A stretch of DNA of 16,724 nt from UMGS1002 sp964463325 (GTDB taxonomy: Bacteria > Bacillota > Clostridia > Oscillospirales > CAG-272), in the NCBI GenBank assembly GCA_964463325.1, contig CAYXBY010000036.1, forward strand, positions 1 through 16,724, given 5' to 3'. Below are positions 1-5,488 of this stretch, piece after piece; the first letter of the stretch is position 1, and each line of letters begins with the position of its first letter. The position numbers were made by a program, and so were the translations under genes. Under the pieces are notes generated by a model, which saw only the letters and a list, made by a program, of their open reading frames with translations, did not search any database and was not told the DNA's origin.

Positions 1-147
1 AGAAATCCGGTTAAGGTTGAGAACGTCTAAAGCGTTCGTCACCTTAACCGGTATTATTTCGCTCACCCGCGAAGCTGTTTGAAAGTTTTGGGGGTGCAGG
101 GGACTTTTTCAAAAGTTCCCTGCCGGGGTGTGGGGCAGAGCCCCACA
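1..147 (+). repeat. Hairpin intergenic repeat, copy A (left-truncated by window)
   Basis: Same layout as the copy at 3481-3632. A first hairpin pairs 7-17 with 41-51 (CCGGTTAAGGT / ACCTTAACCGG, 11 bp perfect) with an inner GAACG/CGTTC stem (21-25 with 33-37). A GCGAAGCTGTTTGAAAG linker follows, then a hairpin GCAGGGGACTTTT / AAAAGTTCCCTGC (96-108 with 111-123, one wobble), then GTGGGGC-aga-GCCCCAC (130-146). It ends about ten bases before the serpin stop codon, so it may help end serpin transcription. It has no long U-tract, so it is not a canonical terminator. Confidence 0.8.
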
Positions 148-156
148 TTTATATTC

Positions 157-1399
157 TCACCCCAGCGTCGCGACTACGCCTGTGAACAGCGGCAGCCCGG
201 TGTCGCAGTCAACAACGGCGTAAACAAAGGGCCGGTCGAGGACAACATTTGCCGCTATCATCACGGCGGCATCATTGGCTACGCCCCATGAGACGGCAGC
301 GGCCTTGGTGCCGTTGCGATCCACCTCGATCACCGCCTTCTGACGGTATTCGGAGCAGAACAGCGCGGTGGCTTCGGTGATGCCGGAAAGATCGGCGGCG
401 CCTGCTTTGAATAAATCTACAATGCCCAGCTTCTCCATCAGCGGGCGCAGGTCGGTGTCGGTGCTGCACTCAAATTCGGGCATTTTGACATTCGCCGTGC
501 CGCCGCGCGACTGCCACAGCTGACGCCAGGCAGCGCCGTCCAACGATGCGACATAGTCATAAACGTCCGTCCCCTCGTCTGGCAGCAGCCCGACAAAGGC
601 ATAGCGCCTCGCCAACGTAGGGGCGTACAAAGCCCTGCACGCCGTCAGCGCGGAGGTAGGTCTCGGTAGAGCACAGCAGGTCAAGCGTGGCAACGCTGCC
701 GTTGTAGCTCGTGAACTGGCCGCTTGTGATGTCGCTCTTTTCGTAGGGCTGCGCCCACTTGGCGTCAAACAGCAGCGTGTTGATAAGCACCATACGGGCG
801 CTCTTGGGCAGCTCGTCGAAGATCCTGTCTATCAAGCCGTCGGTGTTGTCCTTGACCCAGCTGTTGATATCGCGCACGGTCGAGTTGTCCATGGGGGTCT
901 CGTACACCTGCGCGGCGTAATAGTCGGCGTTGGCTTGCAGGAAATCGGACTTGACGTCTCCCGCCAGCGCACTGTCTATCCACAGCGAATTGGCCAGCGC
1001 AAGCTTTACGTTGTCGGTTTCGAGCGACGAGGTGTAGCCCAGCAGGCAGCGGTTAAGCTGACTGACGGTCATGCCAAGCGCCTGCTCGATCTGTGTCCGC
1101 GTCTGCCCGGCGCTGCCGTTGGCCATAAGCCCCAGGCAAAGCACGGCCGACAGTGGCGAGATAACGGTGTTCTTGCCCCGCTCGTCCGCCGCCACGCTGC
1201 TCTGAAGCAGGCGGAGCGTGACGTCGGTCAGCTCGGTGCTGACGCTCTGCTTGACCTCGGAGGCGGAAGGCGTGCCGCTGAGGCTGCGCGAATAGCCGTG
1301 AGACAGCTCGTTCGCGTGTACGCTTGGCAGGGAGCAGGAGGTCAGCGCGATGGCGCAAAGCACCGCTACAACAGATAATAAAAGCTTACTTTTTTTCAT
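157..1399 (-). pseudogene. Lipoprotein serpin (serine protease inhibitor), one frameshift
   Basis: Two overlapping reading frames together make one serpin of about 413 residues, a normal length. The N-terminal frame (557-1399) starts with a lipoprotein signal (MKKSKLLLS..., lipobox LTSC, Cys22) and contains the serpin core NTVISPLSAVLCLGLMANGS and a later LINTLLFDAKW strand. The C-terminal frame (up to 157) resumes at RYAFVGLLPDEG and contains the hinge NGTKAAAVS and the closing DRPFVYAVVDCDTGLPLFTG. The switch lies about 603-622; removing one base there restores the frame. The hinge (G at P15, T at P14, Ala at P12-P10) fits an inhibitory serpin that traps proteases by loop insertion; P1 cannot be fixed because the loop is about two residues longer than in alpha-1-antitrypsin. 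AAAGGAG lies eight bases before the ATG. Whether the shift is a real mutation or an assembly error is undecided. If intact, the protein would sit on the cell surface and block gut or neutrophil proteases. Confidence 0.87.
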
Positions 1400-1479
1400 T
1401 TTCGGTTCTCCTTTGCGGAATTTTTAGTGGTTATCTACCATTACAGTCGACAAAATGCCGCGGCGGTTTCGCGGATGTG

Positions 1480-1526
1480 AAAAAAATATAAAATTGCGCC
1501 CGACCGTATGCTTGATGGCCGGGCGC
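1480..1526 (-). terminator. Intrinsic terminator of the acyl-CoA synthetase gene
   Basis: Read on the minus strand, a GC-rich stem (GCGCCCGGCC pairing with GGTCGGGCGC, one mismatch, positions 1526-1496) is followed by AATTTTATATTTTTTT. It starts a few bases after the synthetase stop and separates that gene from the serpin. Confidence 0.88.
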
Positions 1527-1533
1527 ATGCTGC

Positions 1534-3258
1534 TTAGTCTATGCTCTTGTCGATGTTGAAGCGCGTTATTTTGCGCGAGGTGTTTTTGACAAACTCGGTT
1601 TTGCGCACACGTACCAGCCCTACGGCCTTGTAGGGAGCCATGTTGCTGTTGGCCTCGCGCACCTTGGTGTCAAAGTAGGACTTGACCGCCTCGTCGCCCG
1701 CTATGCCGCGCCCCTCGAGCGCCTCGTAGTCGGGGTATATCTCGGCGACGATGACCTCGCGGCTGCTGTCCGCGCGGCTCTCGCCGGCGTAGACCACCAC
1801 CTCGCTGACGCCGTAAATGCGTGACAGCTCGGTCTCGATCTCCTCGGGGTAGACGTTTTTGCCGTTGGACAGAATGATGAGGTTTTTGATGCGTCCGGTG
1901 ATATAGACCCAGCCGTCCTCGTCGATGCGTCCGCAGTCGCCGGTGCGGAAGTAGCCCTCCTCGTCAAATGCGGCGGCGGTGGCCTCCTCGTCGCGGTAGT
2001 AGCCCAGCATGACGTTAGGCCCCTTGACGCATATCTCGCCTTCTCCGTTCTCGTCGGGATCCTTTATCTTGACCTGCTCGCCGATGATGGGTGTGCCGAC
2101 GCTACCGCTCTTTTGATAGCGGTTGCGGTTGCAGGTGATGAGCGGAGCACATTCGGTGATGCCGTAGCCGTTGAGGATAGTGATGCCGATGGCGTCAAAG
2201 GTGTCGATGATGTCCTGATTGAGCGCGGCGCCGCCGCAGATTATCATTTGCAGCTTGCCGCCAAAGGCATCCGTCACGCTCTTGAACAGCGTTTTGCGCA
2301 TGTCGATGCCGGCGCGGCGCAGACCGTTGCTGAATTTCATGAGTGCACGCAGTGCGTCAGCCTTGCCCTGCTTCTCGGCCGTTGCCCAAATGCGCTTGTA
2401 GAAGGTCTCGACGAACAGCGGCACCAGCACCAGGTGGGTCGGCTGCTGCTCCTTGAGCTCGTTGAGTATGTATTTGATGCCGCTCGAGATGTATATCTCG
2501 GAGCCCTGCGCAAAGTGGCCGACGAAATTGACGGTCGAGCCGAAGGTGTGGTGCGGCGGCAGGACGTTGAGCGTTTTGGGCGTGATGTCGAAGAGGTACA
2601 TGCCCTGCGTCATGTCGGAGACTATGTTGGTGGTTGAGAGCATGACGCCCTTGCCCTTGCCGGTGGTGCCGGAGGTGAAGACGATGGAGGCCAGGCGGTC
2701 GGGGTCGATCTCGTAGTCATAATAGGAGTTGTCGCCGGACGCCACAAGCTCAGCACCCTCGGCCTCGAGCTGGCGGATGGAGGTGTCGTCGCCCTCGTCG
2801 CCGGTGAGGCGGAAGAATGAGCTGACGCAGCCGAGCCCCTCGCGGATGCTGCCGATCTTGTCGGATATTATGCTGCTGTAGCAGACGGCGGCGCATTCGG
2901 CTCGCTCGACTATGCCGGCAATGTCGGCGGCGGGGTATTCCTTGTCGATCGGCACAGTGACGGCGCCGATGGACATAAGCGCAAAATATGTGCAGATCCA
3001 TTCAAACGAGCTTTCGCCGATGATGGCCACATGACGGTCACGCAGACCGCGTGCGATAAAGGCGGTGCCGAGATTGCGGATGAAGTCGCGAGCCTCGGCG
3101 TAGGTGACGTGCACCACCTCGGTGTCGCGGGGGTTCTTTTTGTAGGATATGGCATAGCGGTCGGGGTATTTCGCGGCCACATTTTCGGTCATGATGCGGA
3201 AGTCTTCAAAAACGGTGGTCTGATAGAGAGGGTAATTGGGGTTTTTGTAATTTTTCAT
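1534..3258 (-). CDS. AMP-forming long-chain acyl-CoA synthetase family protein
   Basis: Protein of 574 residues with the full ANL-superfamily set: P-loop FTSGTTGKGKG (194-204), YGITE (365-369), FRTGD (437-441), hinge GRIKNLIIL (455-463) and a C-terminal SRKITRF segment carrying the likely catalytic lysine. The family activates a carboxylic (usually fatty) acid with ATP to an acyl-adenylate and passes it to CoA or a carrier; the real substrate cannot be read here. No signal peptide or membrane helix, so cytoplasmic. The frame stays open to an ATG at 3294, but no ribosome site precedes that one. The ATG at 3258 has GGAG six bases upstream and gives the N-terminus MKNYKNPNYPLY, which looks like the family start, so I choose it. 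It is a single-gene unit with its own promoter (3315-3343) and terminator (1480-1526). An acyl-ACP synthetase for recycling fatty acids is an alternative. Confidence 0.9.
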   Translation of the reverse strand: MKNYKNPNYPLYQTTVFEDFRIMTENVAAKYPDRYAISYKKNPRDTEVVHVTYAEARDFIRNLGTAFIARGLRDRHVAIIGESSFEWICTYFALMSIGAVTVPIDKEYPAADIAGIVERAECAAVCYSSIISDKIGSIREGLGCVSSFFRLTGDEGDDTSIRQLEAEGAELVASGDNSYYDYEIDPDRLASIVFTSGTTGKGKGVMLSTTNIVSDMTQGMYLFDITPKTLNVLPPHHTFGSTVNFVGHFAQGSEIYISSGIKYILNELKEQQPTHLVLVPLFVETFYKRIWATAEKQGKADALRALMKFSNGLRRAGIDMRKTLFKSVTDAFGGKLQMIICGGAALNQDIIDTFDAIGITILNGYGITECAPLITCNRNRYQKSGSVGTPIIGEQVKIKDPDENGEGEICVKGPNVMLGYYRDEEATAAAFDEEGYFRTGDCGRIDEDGWVYITGRIKNLIILSNGKNVYPEEIETELSRIYGVSEVVVYAGESRADSSREVIVAEIYPDYEALEGRGIAGDEAVKSYFDTKVREANSNMAPYKAVGLVRVRKTEFVKNTSRKITRFNIDKSID

Positions 3259-3314
3259 TCGTTTCTCCATTGCCGCGGCAAGCTGCGCGGACATGTTTTA
3301 TGTATAACATATAT

Positions 3315-3343
3315 ATTGTAATGTTTTTTTGCGCAAAAATCAA
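3315..3343 (-). promoter_or_regulatory. Sigma-A promoter of the acyl-CoA synthetase gene
   Basis: On the minus strand TTGATT (3343-3338), a 17-base spacer and TACAAT (3320-3315). The start would fall near 3308, leaving a leader of about 50 bases before the ATG at 3258; this argues against the longer start at 3294, which would have a 14-base leader without a ribosome site. Confidence 0.7.
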
Positions 3344-3395
3344 GTGTTTTGCAAAAATACTCATATTTTTTTACAATTGGTCAAGCATTTGCTCA

Positions 3396-3475
3396 TGCAG
3401 GGCTCTGCCCTGCACCCGCCAAGGGGCCTTTTTGAAAAAAGGCCCCTTGGAACCCCCAAAAACTTTCAAGCAATG
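3396..3475 (-). repeat. Hairpin intergenic repeat, copy B (inverted)
   Basis: Read on the minus strand: TTGAAAGTTTTTGGGGG, a 15-bp hairpin CCAAGGGGCCTTTTT / AAAAAGGCCCCTTGG (3450-3436 with 3433-3419), then TGCAGGGC-aga-GCCCTGCA (3414-3396). It has the same two-hairpin order as copies A, C and D with different stem bases, and lacks the 5' hairpin of copies A and C. It abuts copy C in the opposite orientation. Confidence 0.8.
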
Positions 3476-3480
3476 GGGAT

Positions 3481-3632
3481 GAAAGAAATCAGGTTAGGCG
3501 TGAGAACGCTTAAAGCATTCTTCACCATGACCGTTTATATTTGCGCTCCCCCGCGAAGCTGTTTGAAGGCTTTGTGGTGCAGGGGACTTTTTCAAAAGTC
3601 CCCTGCCGGGGTCCCGGGGCAGAGCCCCGGGT
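3481..3632 (+). repeat. Hairpin intergenic repeat, copy C
   Basis: Full-length copy. The 5' hairpin has GGTTA/TGACC (3492-3496 with 3528-3532, one G-T), GTGA/TCAC (3500-3503 with 3522-3525) and GAA/TTC. The shared GCGAAGCTGTTTGAAG linker follows, then a perfect 13-bp hairpin GCAGGGGACTTTT / AAAAGTCCCCTGC (3579-3606), then CCCGGGGC-aga-GCCCCGGG (3613-3631). Compared with copy A, both arms of several stems changed together, so pairing is kept while the sequence drifts. Confidence 0.82.
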
Positions 3633-3650
3633 GTGCCCCCTGCCGGACAT

Positions 3651-3711
3651 AATAAAAATCGTGAGTGCTACTACCGTTCAACAGAAACCCGGAACGGTAG
3701 GAGCACCCACG
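3651..3711 (-). terminator. Terminator hairpin of the small RNA
   Basis: Stem CGTG/CACG, GTGCT/AGCAC and CTACCGTTC/GAACGGTAG (18 bp, two single-base mismatches, 12-base loop; arms 3660-3679 and 3692-3711). On the minus strand it is followed by ATTTTTATT; on the plus strand it is followed by GAAAAAGC, so it works only leftward. Confidence 0.8.
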
Positions 3712-3782
3712 AAAAAGCAAAGCTATTCGATCGGAGAAAGGAGAAGGGCTCCATGAAGACGCCCAAGCCGATCTAACCTTGC
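3654..3782 (-). ncRNA. Candidate small non-coding RNA gene, about 130 nt, unknown family
   Basis: On the minus strand a consensus promoter (3789-3817) points into a compact folded region ending in a strong terminator hairpin, with no convincing coding frame. From the 5' end: a stem GATCGG (3773-3768) with CCGATC (3734-3729), enclosing a GGGC/GCCC hairpin (3764-3761 with 3749-3746) and a pyrimidine-rich stretch CTTCTCCTTTCTCC; a linker AATAGCTTTGCTTTTT; then an 18-bp terminator stem with two mismatches (3711-3660) followed by ATTTTTATT. The CTCC-containing stretch is complementary to ribosome binding sites (GGAG), a property of several Gram-positive regulatory RNAs, so translational control in trans is a reasonable guess. 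A 27-codon frame beginning MEPFSF overlaps it, but no ribosome site precedes that frame. I cannot match it to a known RNA family; it is not SRP RNA, tmRNA, RNase P or a riboswitch that I recognise. Confidence 0.68.
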
Positions 3783-3788
3783 ATAAGT

Positions 3789-3817
3789 ATTATATCACAA
3801 ATAATTTTATTTGTCAA
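3789..3817 (-). promoter_or_regulatory. Consensus sigma-A promoter of the small RNA, with spacer dyad
   Basis: Perfect TTGACA (3817-3812), 17-base spacer, perfect TATAAT (3794-3789) on the minus strand. The spacer edge holds a dyad ACAAATAA-tt-TTATTTGT (3797-3814) overlapping the -35. The arrangement ACAAA-N8-TTTGTGATATAAT recurs at the repressor promoter 4408-4436, suggesting a shared regulator. Confidence 0.88.
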
Positions 3818-3974
3818 CAAAAATCAAAAAATAATCATAAGTAGTTTTATGGCGCATGGGTATTGTTATGCAAGATGGGCACAATGGCAGTATAAGTAAT
3901 TTTGGCGGCTTGGCGGGGGTGCACACAAGGGCGTGACCCGGCAAGCTCACGCGCACGATCGCACCGTGTTGCCG
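3818..3974. other. Intergenic stretch without a recognised feature
   Basis: Between the small RNA promoter and the stop of the small membrane protein. The only structure seen is a short dyad GCGTGA-N10-TCACGC (3931-3952) without a U-tract on either side; it could weakly end transcription of the membrane protein gene. No open frame with a ribosome site was found. Confidence 0.4.
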
Positions 3975-4298
3975 TTACTTTTTAAGCTTGCGCAGGCAAA
4001 CACCCTCGATCACCGCCAGCGCGGCAACAATTGCAAAGCCGGCCGGCCAGCTGAGTCTGTCTGCCTCGAGGCCGCCGATGACACCAATACAACCGAAAAA
4101 GCACAGCGTCGTGACCGCGACTCGCGCAATGACTGCAACGCGGGAGCGCGAGACCGCGCGTGACATGGCGGCAAGTGCCGCGTCGATGCGGGTGAGCAGC
4201 TTGTCAATAACAGAGGGGGACGCAGGCGCAGACGCACGTGCGCGACGAGGCGCGGCCGTCATGCTGCATGCGGGAATATCGTTGTAATAAGCGTTCAT
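3975..4298 (-). CDS. Small two-helix membrane protein, unknown function
   Basis: Predicted 107-residue protein beginning MNAYYNDIPACS. The first 53 residues are polar, Ala/Arg/Ser-rich, and include a segment (IDKLLTRIDAALAAMSRA) that looks amphipathic. Two hydrophobic stretches follow at about 54-76 and 84-102, ending in the basic tail CLRKLKK. A short hairpin-type inner membrane protein is the simplest reading. I choose the ATG at 4298 because AAGGAGG lies just upstream; the frame stays open to 4367, but that longer start would overlap the promoter. The gene is transcribed divergently from the XRE/S24 repressor, with its own strong promoter in between, so that repressor is its most likely regulator. 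I do not recognise the family. Membrane protein genes next to LexA-like repressors are sometimes stress or phage-type effectors, but nothing in the residues proves that. Confidence 0.72.
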   Translation of the reverse strand: MNAYYNDIPACSMTAAPRRARASAPASPSVIDKLLTRIDAALAAMSRAVSRSRVAVIARVAVTTLCFFGCIGVIGGLEADRLSWPAGFAIVAALAVIEGVCLRKLKK

Positions 4299-4315
4299 AT
4301 CGTCCTCCTTGTGGT

Positions 4316-4328
4316 GACAATGCTTGTC
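4316..4328. promoter_or_regulatory. Short dyad in the leader of the small membrane protein
   Basis: GACAA-TGC-TTGTC is a perfect 5-bp inverted repeat just downstream of the expected minus-strand start site. The GCTTGTC half recurs at 4359-4365 across the -35 box. It could be an operator for the adjacent repressor; the arms are short, so chance is possible. Confidence 0.35.
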
Positions 4329-4338
4329 CTGTGCTGTA

Positions 4339-4367
4339 ATAATACCACATCTCGTGACGCTTGTCAA
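4339..4367 (-). promoter_or_regulatory. Sigma-A promoter of the small membrane protein
   Basis: On the minus strand TTGACA (4367-4362), 17-base spacer, TATTAT (4344-4339). Transcription would start near 4332, giving a leader of about 35 bases to the ATG at 4298. Confidence 0.85.
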
Positions 4368-4407
4368 TAGATTTTTTCAAAAAACGGAAAAAAATTTTCA
4401 AAAACTA

Positions 4408-4436
4408 TTTACAAAGCGGAATTTTTGTGATATAAT
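4408..4436 (+). promoter_or_regulatory. Sigma-A promoter of the XRE/S24 repressor, with spacer dyad
   Basis: TTTACA (4408-4413), 17-base spacer, TATAAT (4431-4436). The spacer carries ACAAA-N8-TTTGT immediately before GATATAAT, matching the small RNA promoter at 3789-3817 in 22 of 29 positions, including 11 of 17 spacer positions. A repressor bound here would block polymerase, which fits autoregulation. Confidence 0.85.
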
Positions 4437-4474
4437 GATGCCGTAATAAGAAAAATGTCGAGGTTGCACGCATT

Positions 4475-5272
4475 ATGACTTATATTGATAGAATAAAAGA
4501 ACGCAAAAGCGCGAAAAAGATCACAAACGAGCGCCTGAGTGAGTTGACCGGTATTTCCGTCAGCACTCTCAGCAAGCTGCTGGCCGGCTTTTCGGACTCG
4601 CCAAAGCTGTCTAACATAGTCGCTATCTGCGACGCGCTCGATTGCTCGGTTGACTATATAATTTCCGGCGTGCCGGAAAACACCAACAACTACACGCTTG
4701 AGCCGGACGAAATGAGGCTAATTGAGGATTGGCGCGAGCTGGATCAGCATGGACGTGAAATGGTGCGTCTGGTGCTGGACAAGGAGGGCGAGCGCGTCAG
4801 CATGGAGGCTTACACCTCTGCTGCGGCTCCGCGCTCGAGAATTATTTCCGAGGAGCGGGTGAGAAGCCGCCTTGGCGCAGTGCGCAAGACTCCCGGCTTC
4901 GACAAGCGGCAGATACCGCTGTATGCGCTGCCGGTTTCGGCGGGTCCGGGTGAATATCTTGATGACAGCCGCGCCGAGCAGATCACCATTCCCGACAACG
5001 ACAAAACAGCCGAGGCCGATTTCGCCCTGCGCATCAGCGGCAACAGCATGGAGCCGCGCTACCGCGACGGTGATGTGCTGCTGGTGCAAAATTGCGACAG
5101 TGTGGAGCCGGGCGAGGCGGCGATATTTGTGCTGGATGGCAACGGATATTTCAAAATATTCGGCGGAGACCGCCTGATCTCGCTCAACCCGGAATACGGC
5201 GAGATATTGCTGCGCGGGTACAATGACATTCATTGCGCCGGGCGCGTCGTCGGCAAGCTGAAGCGCAAATAA
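4475..5272 (+). CDS. XRE-family repressor with S24 LexA-like self-cleaving domain
   Basis: Protein of 265 residues. An N-terminal Cro/C1-type helix-turn-helix (about 5-65) contains the recognition region ERLSELTGISVSTLSKLLAG. A linker follows, then a C-terminal LexA/CI-type S24 peptidase domain (about 145-265). The expected cleavage bond Ala156-Gly157 (in PVSAGPGEY), nucleophile Ser191 (in GNSMEPRY) and base Lys227 (in GYFKIF) are all present, and their spacing (about 34 and 36 residues) matches E. coli LexA (A84-G85, S119, K156). It should therefore be a DNA-bound repressor that cuts itself, probably when RecA filaments form. It is not the housekeeping LexA, whose N-terminal winged helix differs. 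The ribosome site is weak (GAGG about ten bases before the ATG). Likely targets are its own promoter, the divergent membrane protein gene and perhaps the small RNA at 3654-3782. No phage genes are nearby. Confidence 0.93.
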   Translation: MTYIDRIKERKSAKKITNERLSELTGISVSTLSKLLAGFSDSPKLSNIVAICDALDCSVDYIISGVPENTNNYTLEPDEMRLIEDWRELDQHGREMVRLVLDKEGERVSMEAYTSAAAPRSRIISEERVRSRLGAVRKTPGFDKRQIPLYALPVSAGPGEYLDDSRAEQITIPDNDKTAEADFALRISGNSMEPRYRDGDVLLVQNCDSVEPGEAAIFVLDGNGYFKIFGGDRLISLNPEYGEILLRGYNDIHCAGRVVGKLKRK

Positions 5273-5394
5273 TTCGCCCGGATGGCCATATTTGCAGCGG
5301 CGTGACGCGGTATCGGCGGGTTGAGCGAGCATGTGCGGCTTAACGTGGTCGCCAAATGCGGGAAAAATTCAAAAAAATCATTGTTGTATCAGCA

Positions 5395-5420
5395 AATTTG
5401 TCAAATTGTATTGACAAATT
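5395..5420. promoter_or_regulatory. Perfect 10-bp dyad overlapping the -35 box of the lipoprotein gene
   Basis: AATTTGTCAA-N6-TTGACAAATT; the right arm contains the -35 hexamer at 5411-5416. A dimeric repressor bound here would exclude polymerase. The TTGACAAAT half-site also occurs at the small RNA promoter, though part of that match is the -35 itself. Confidence 0.55.
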
Positions 5421-5440
5421 ATTTTGTGCCGTGTTATAAT
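5411..5440 (+). promoter_or_regulatory. Sigma-A promoter of the Thr-rich lipoprotein
   Basis: Perfect TTGACA (5411-5416), 18-base spacer, perfect TATAAT (5435-5440). The start would be near 5447, about 40 bases before the chosen ATG. Confidence 0.9.
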
Positions 5441-5488
5441 ACTAATGGAGATAGCTGTCTCACATTAATTACAGGGAAGGGAAACGCA

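Noticed and set aside
3672..3754. 27-codon minus-strand frame (MEPFSF...) inside the small RNA
   Set aside because: No ribosome site, and its 3' end runs into the terminator stem.
3752..3776. Seven-codon plus-strand frame (MKTPKPI) behind AGGAG, as a leader peptide
   Set aside because: The apparent ribosome site is the complement of the small RNA's pyrimidine-rich stretch, no plus-strand promoter precedes it, and no regulated gene follows on that strand.
3650..3790. Known riboswitch or ribozyme (c-di-GMP, twister, hammerhead)
   Set aside because: The conserved cores I know are absent, and no gene lies downstream in the transcribed direction before the terminator.
4475..5272. Housekeeping LexA
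   Set aside because: The DNA-binding part is an XRE-type helix-turn-helix, not the LexA winged helix; only the S24 domain is shared.
4475..5272. Evidence of a prophage
   Set aside because: No integrase, Cro/antirepressor, replication or structural gene is adjacent; neighbours are ordinary chromosomal genes.
5321..5488. N-terminal extension of the Thr-rich lipoprotein
   Set aside because: The promoter at 5411-5440 lies inside it, and the lipoprotein signal begins at the ATG at 5489 behind a purine-rich ribosome site.
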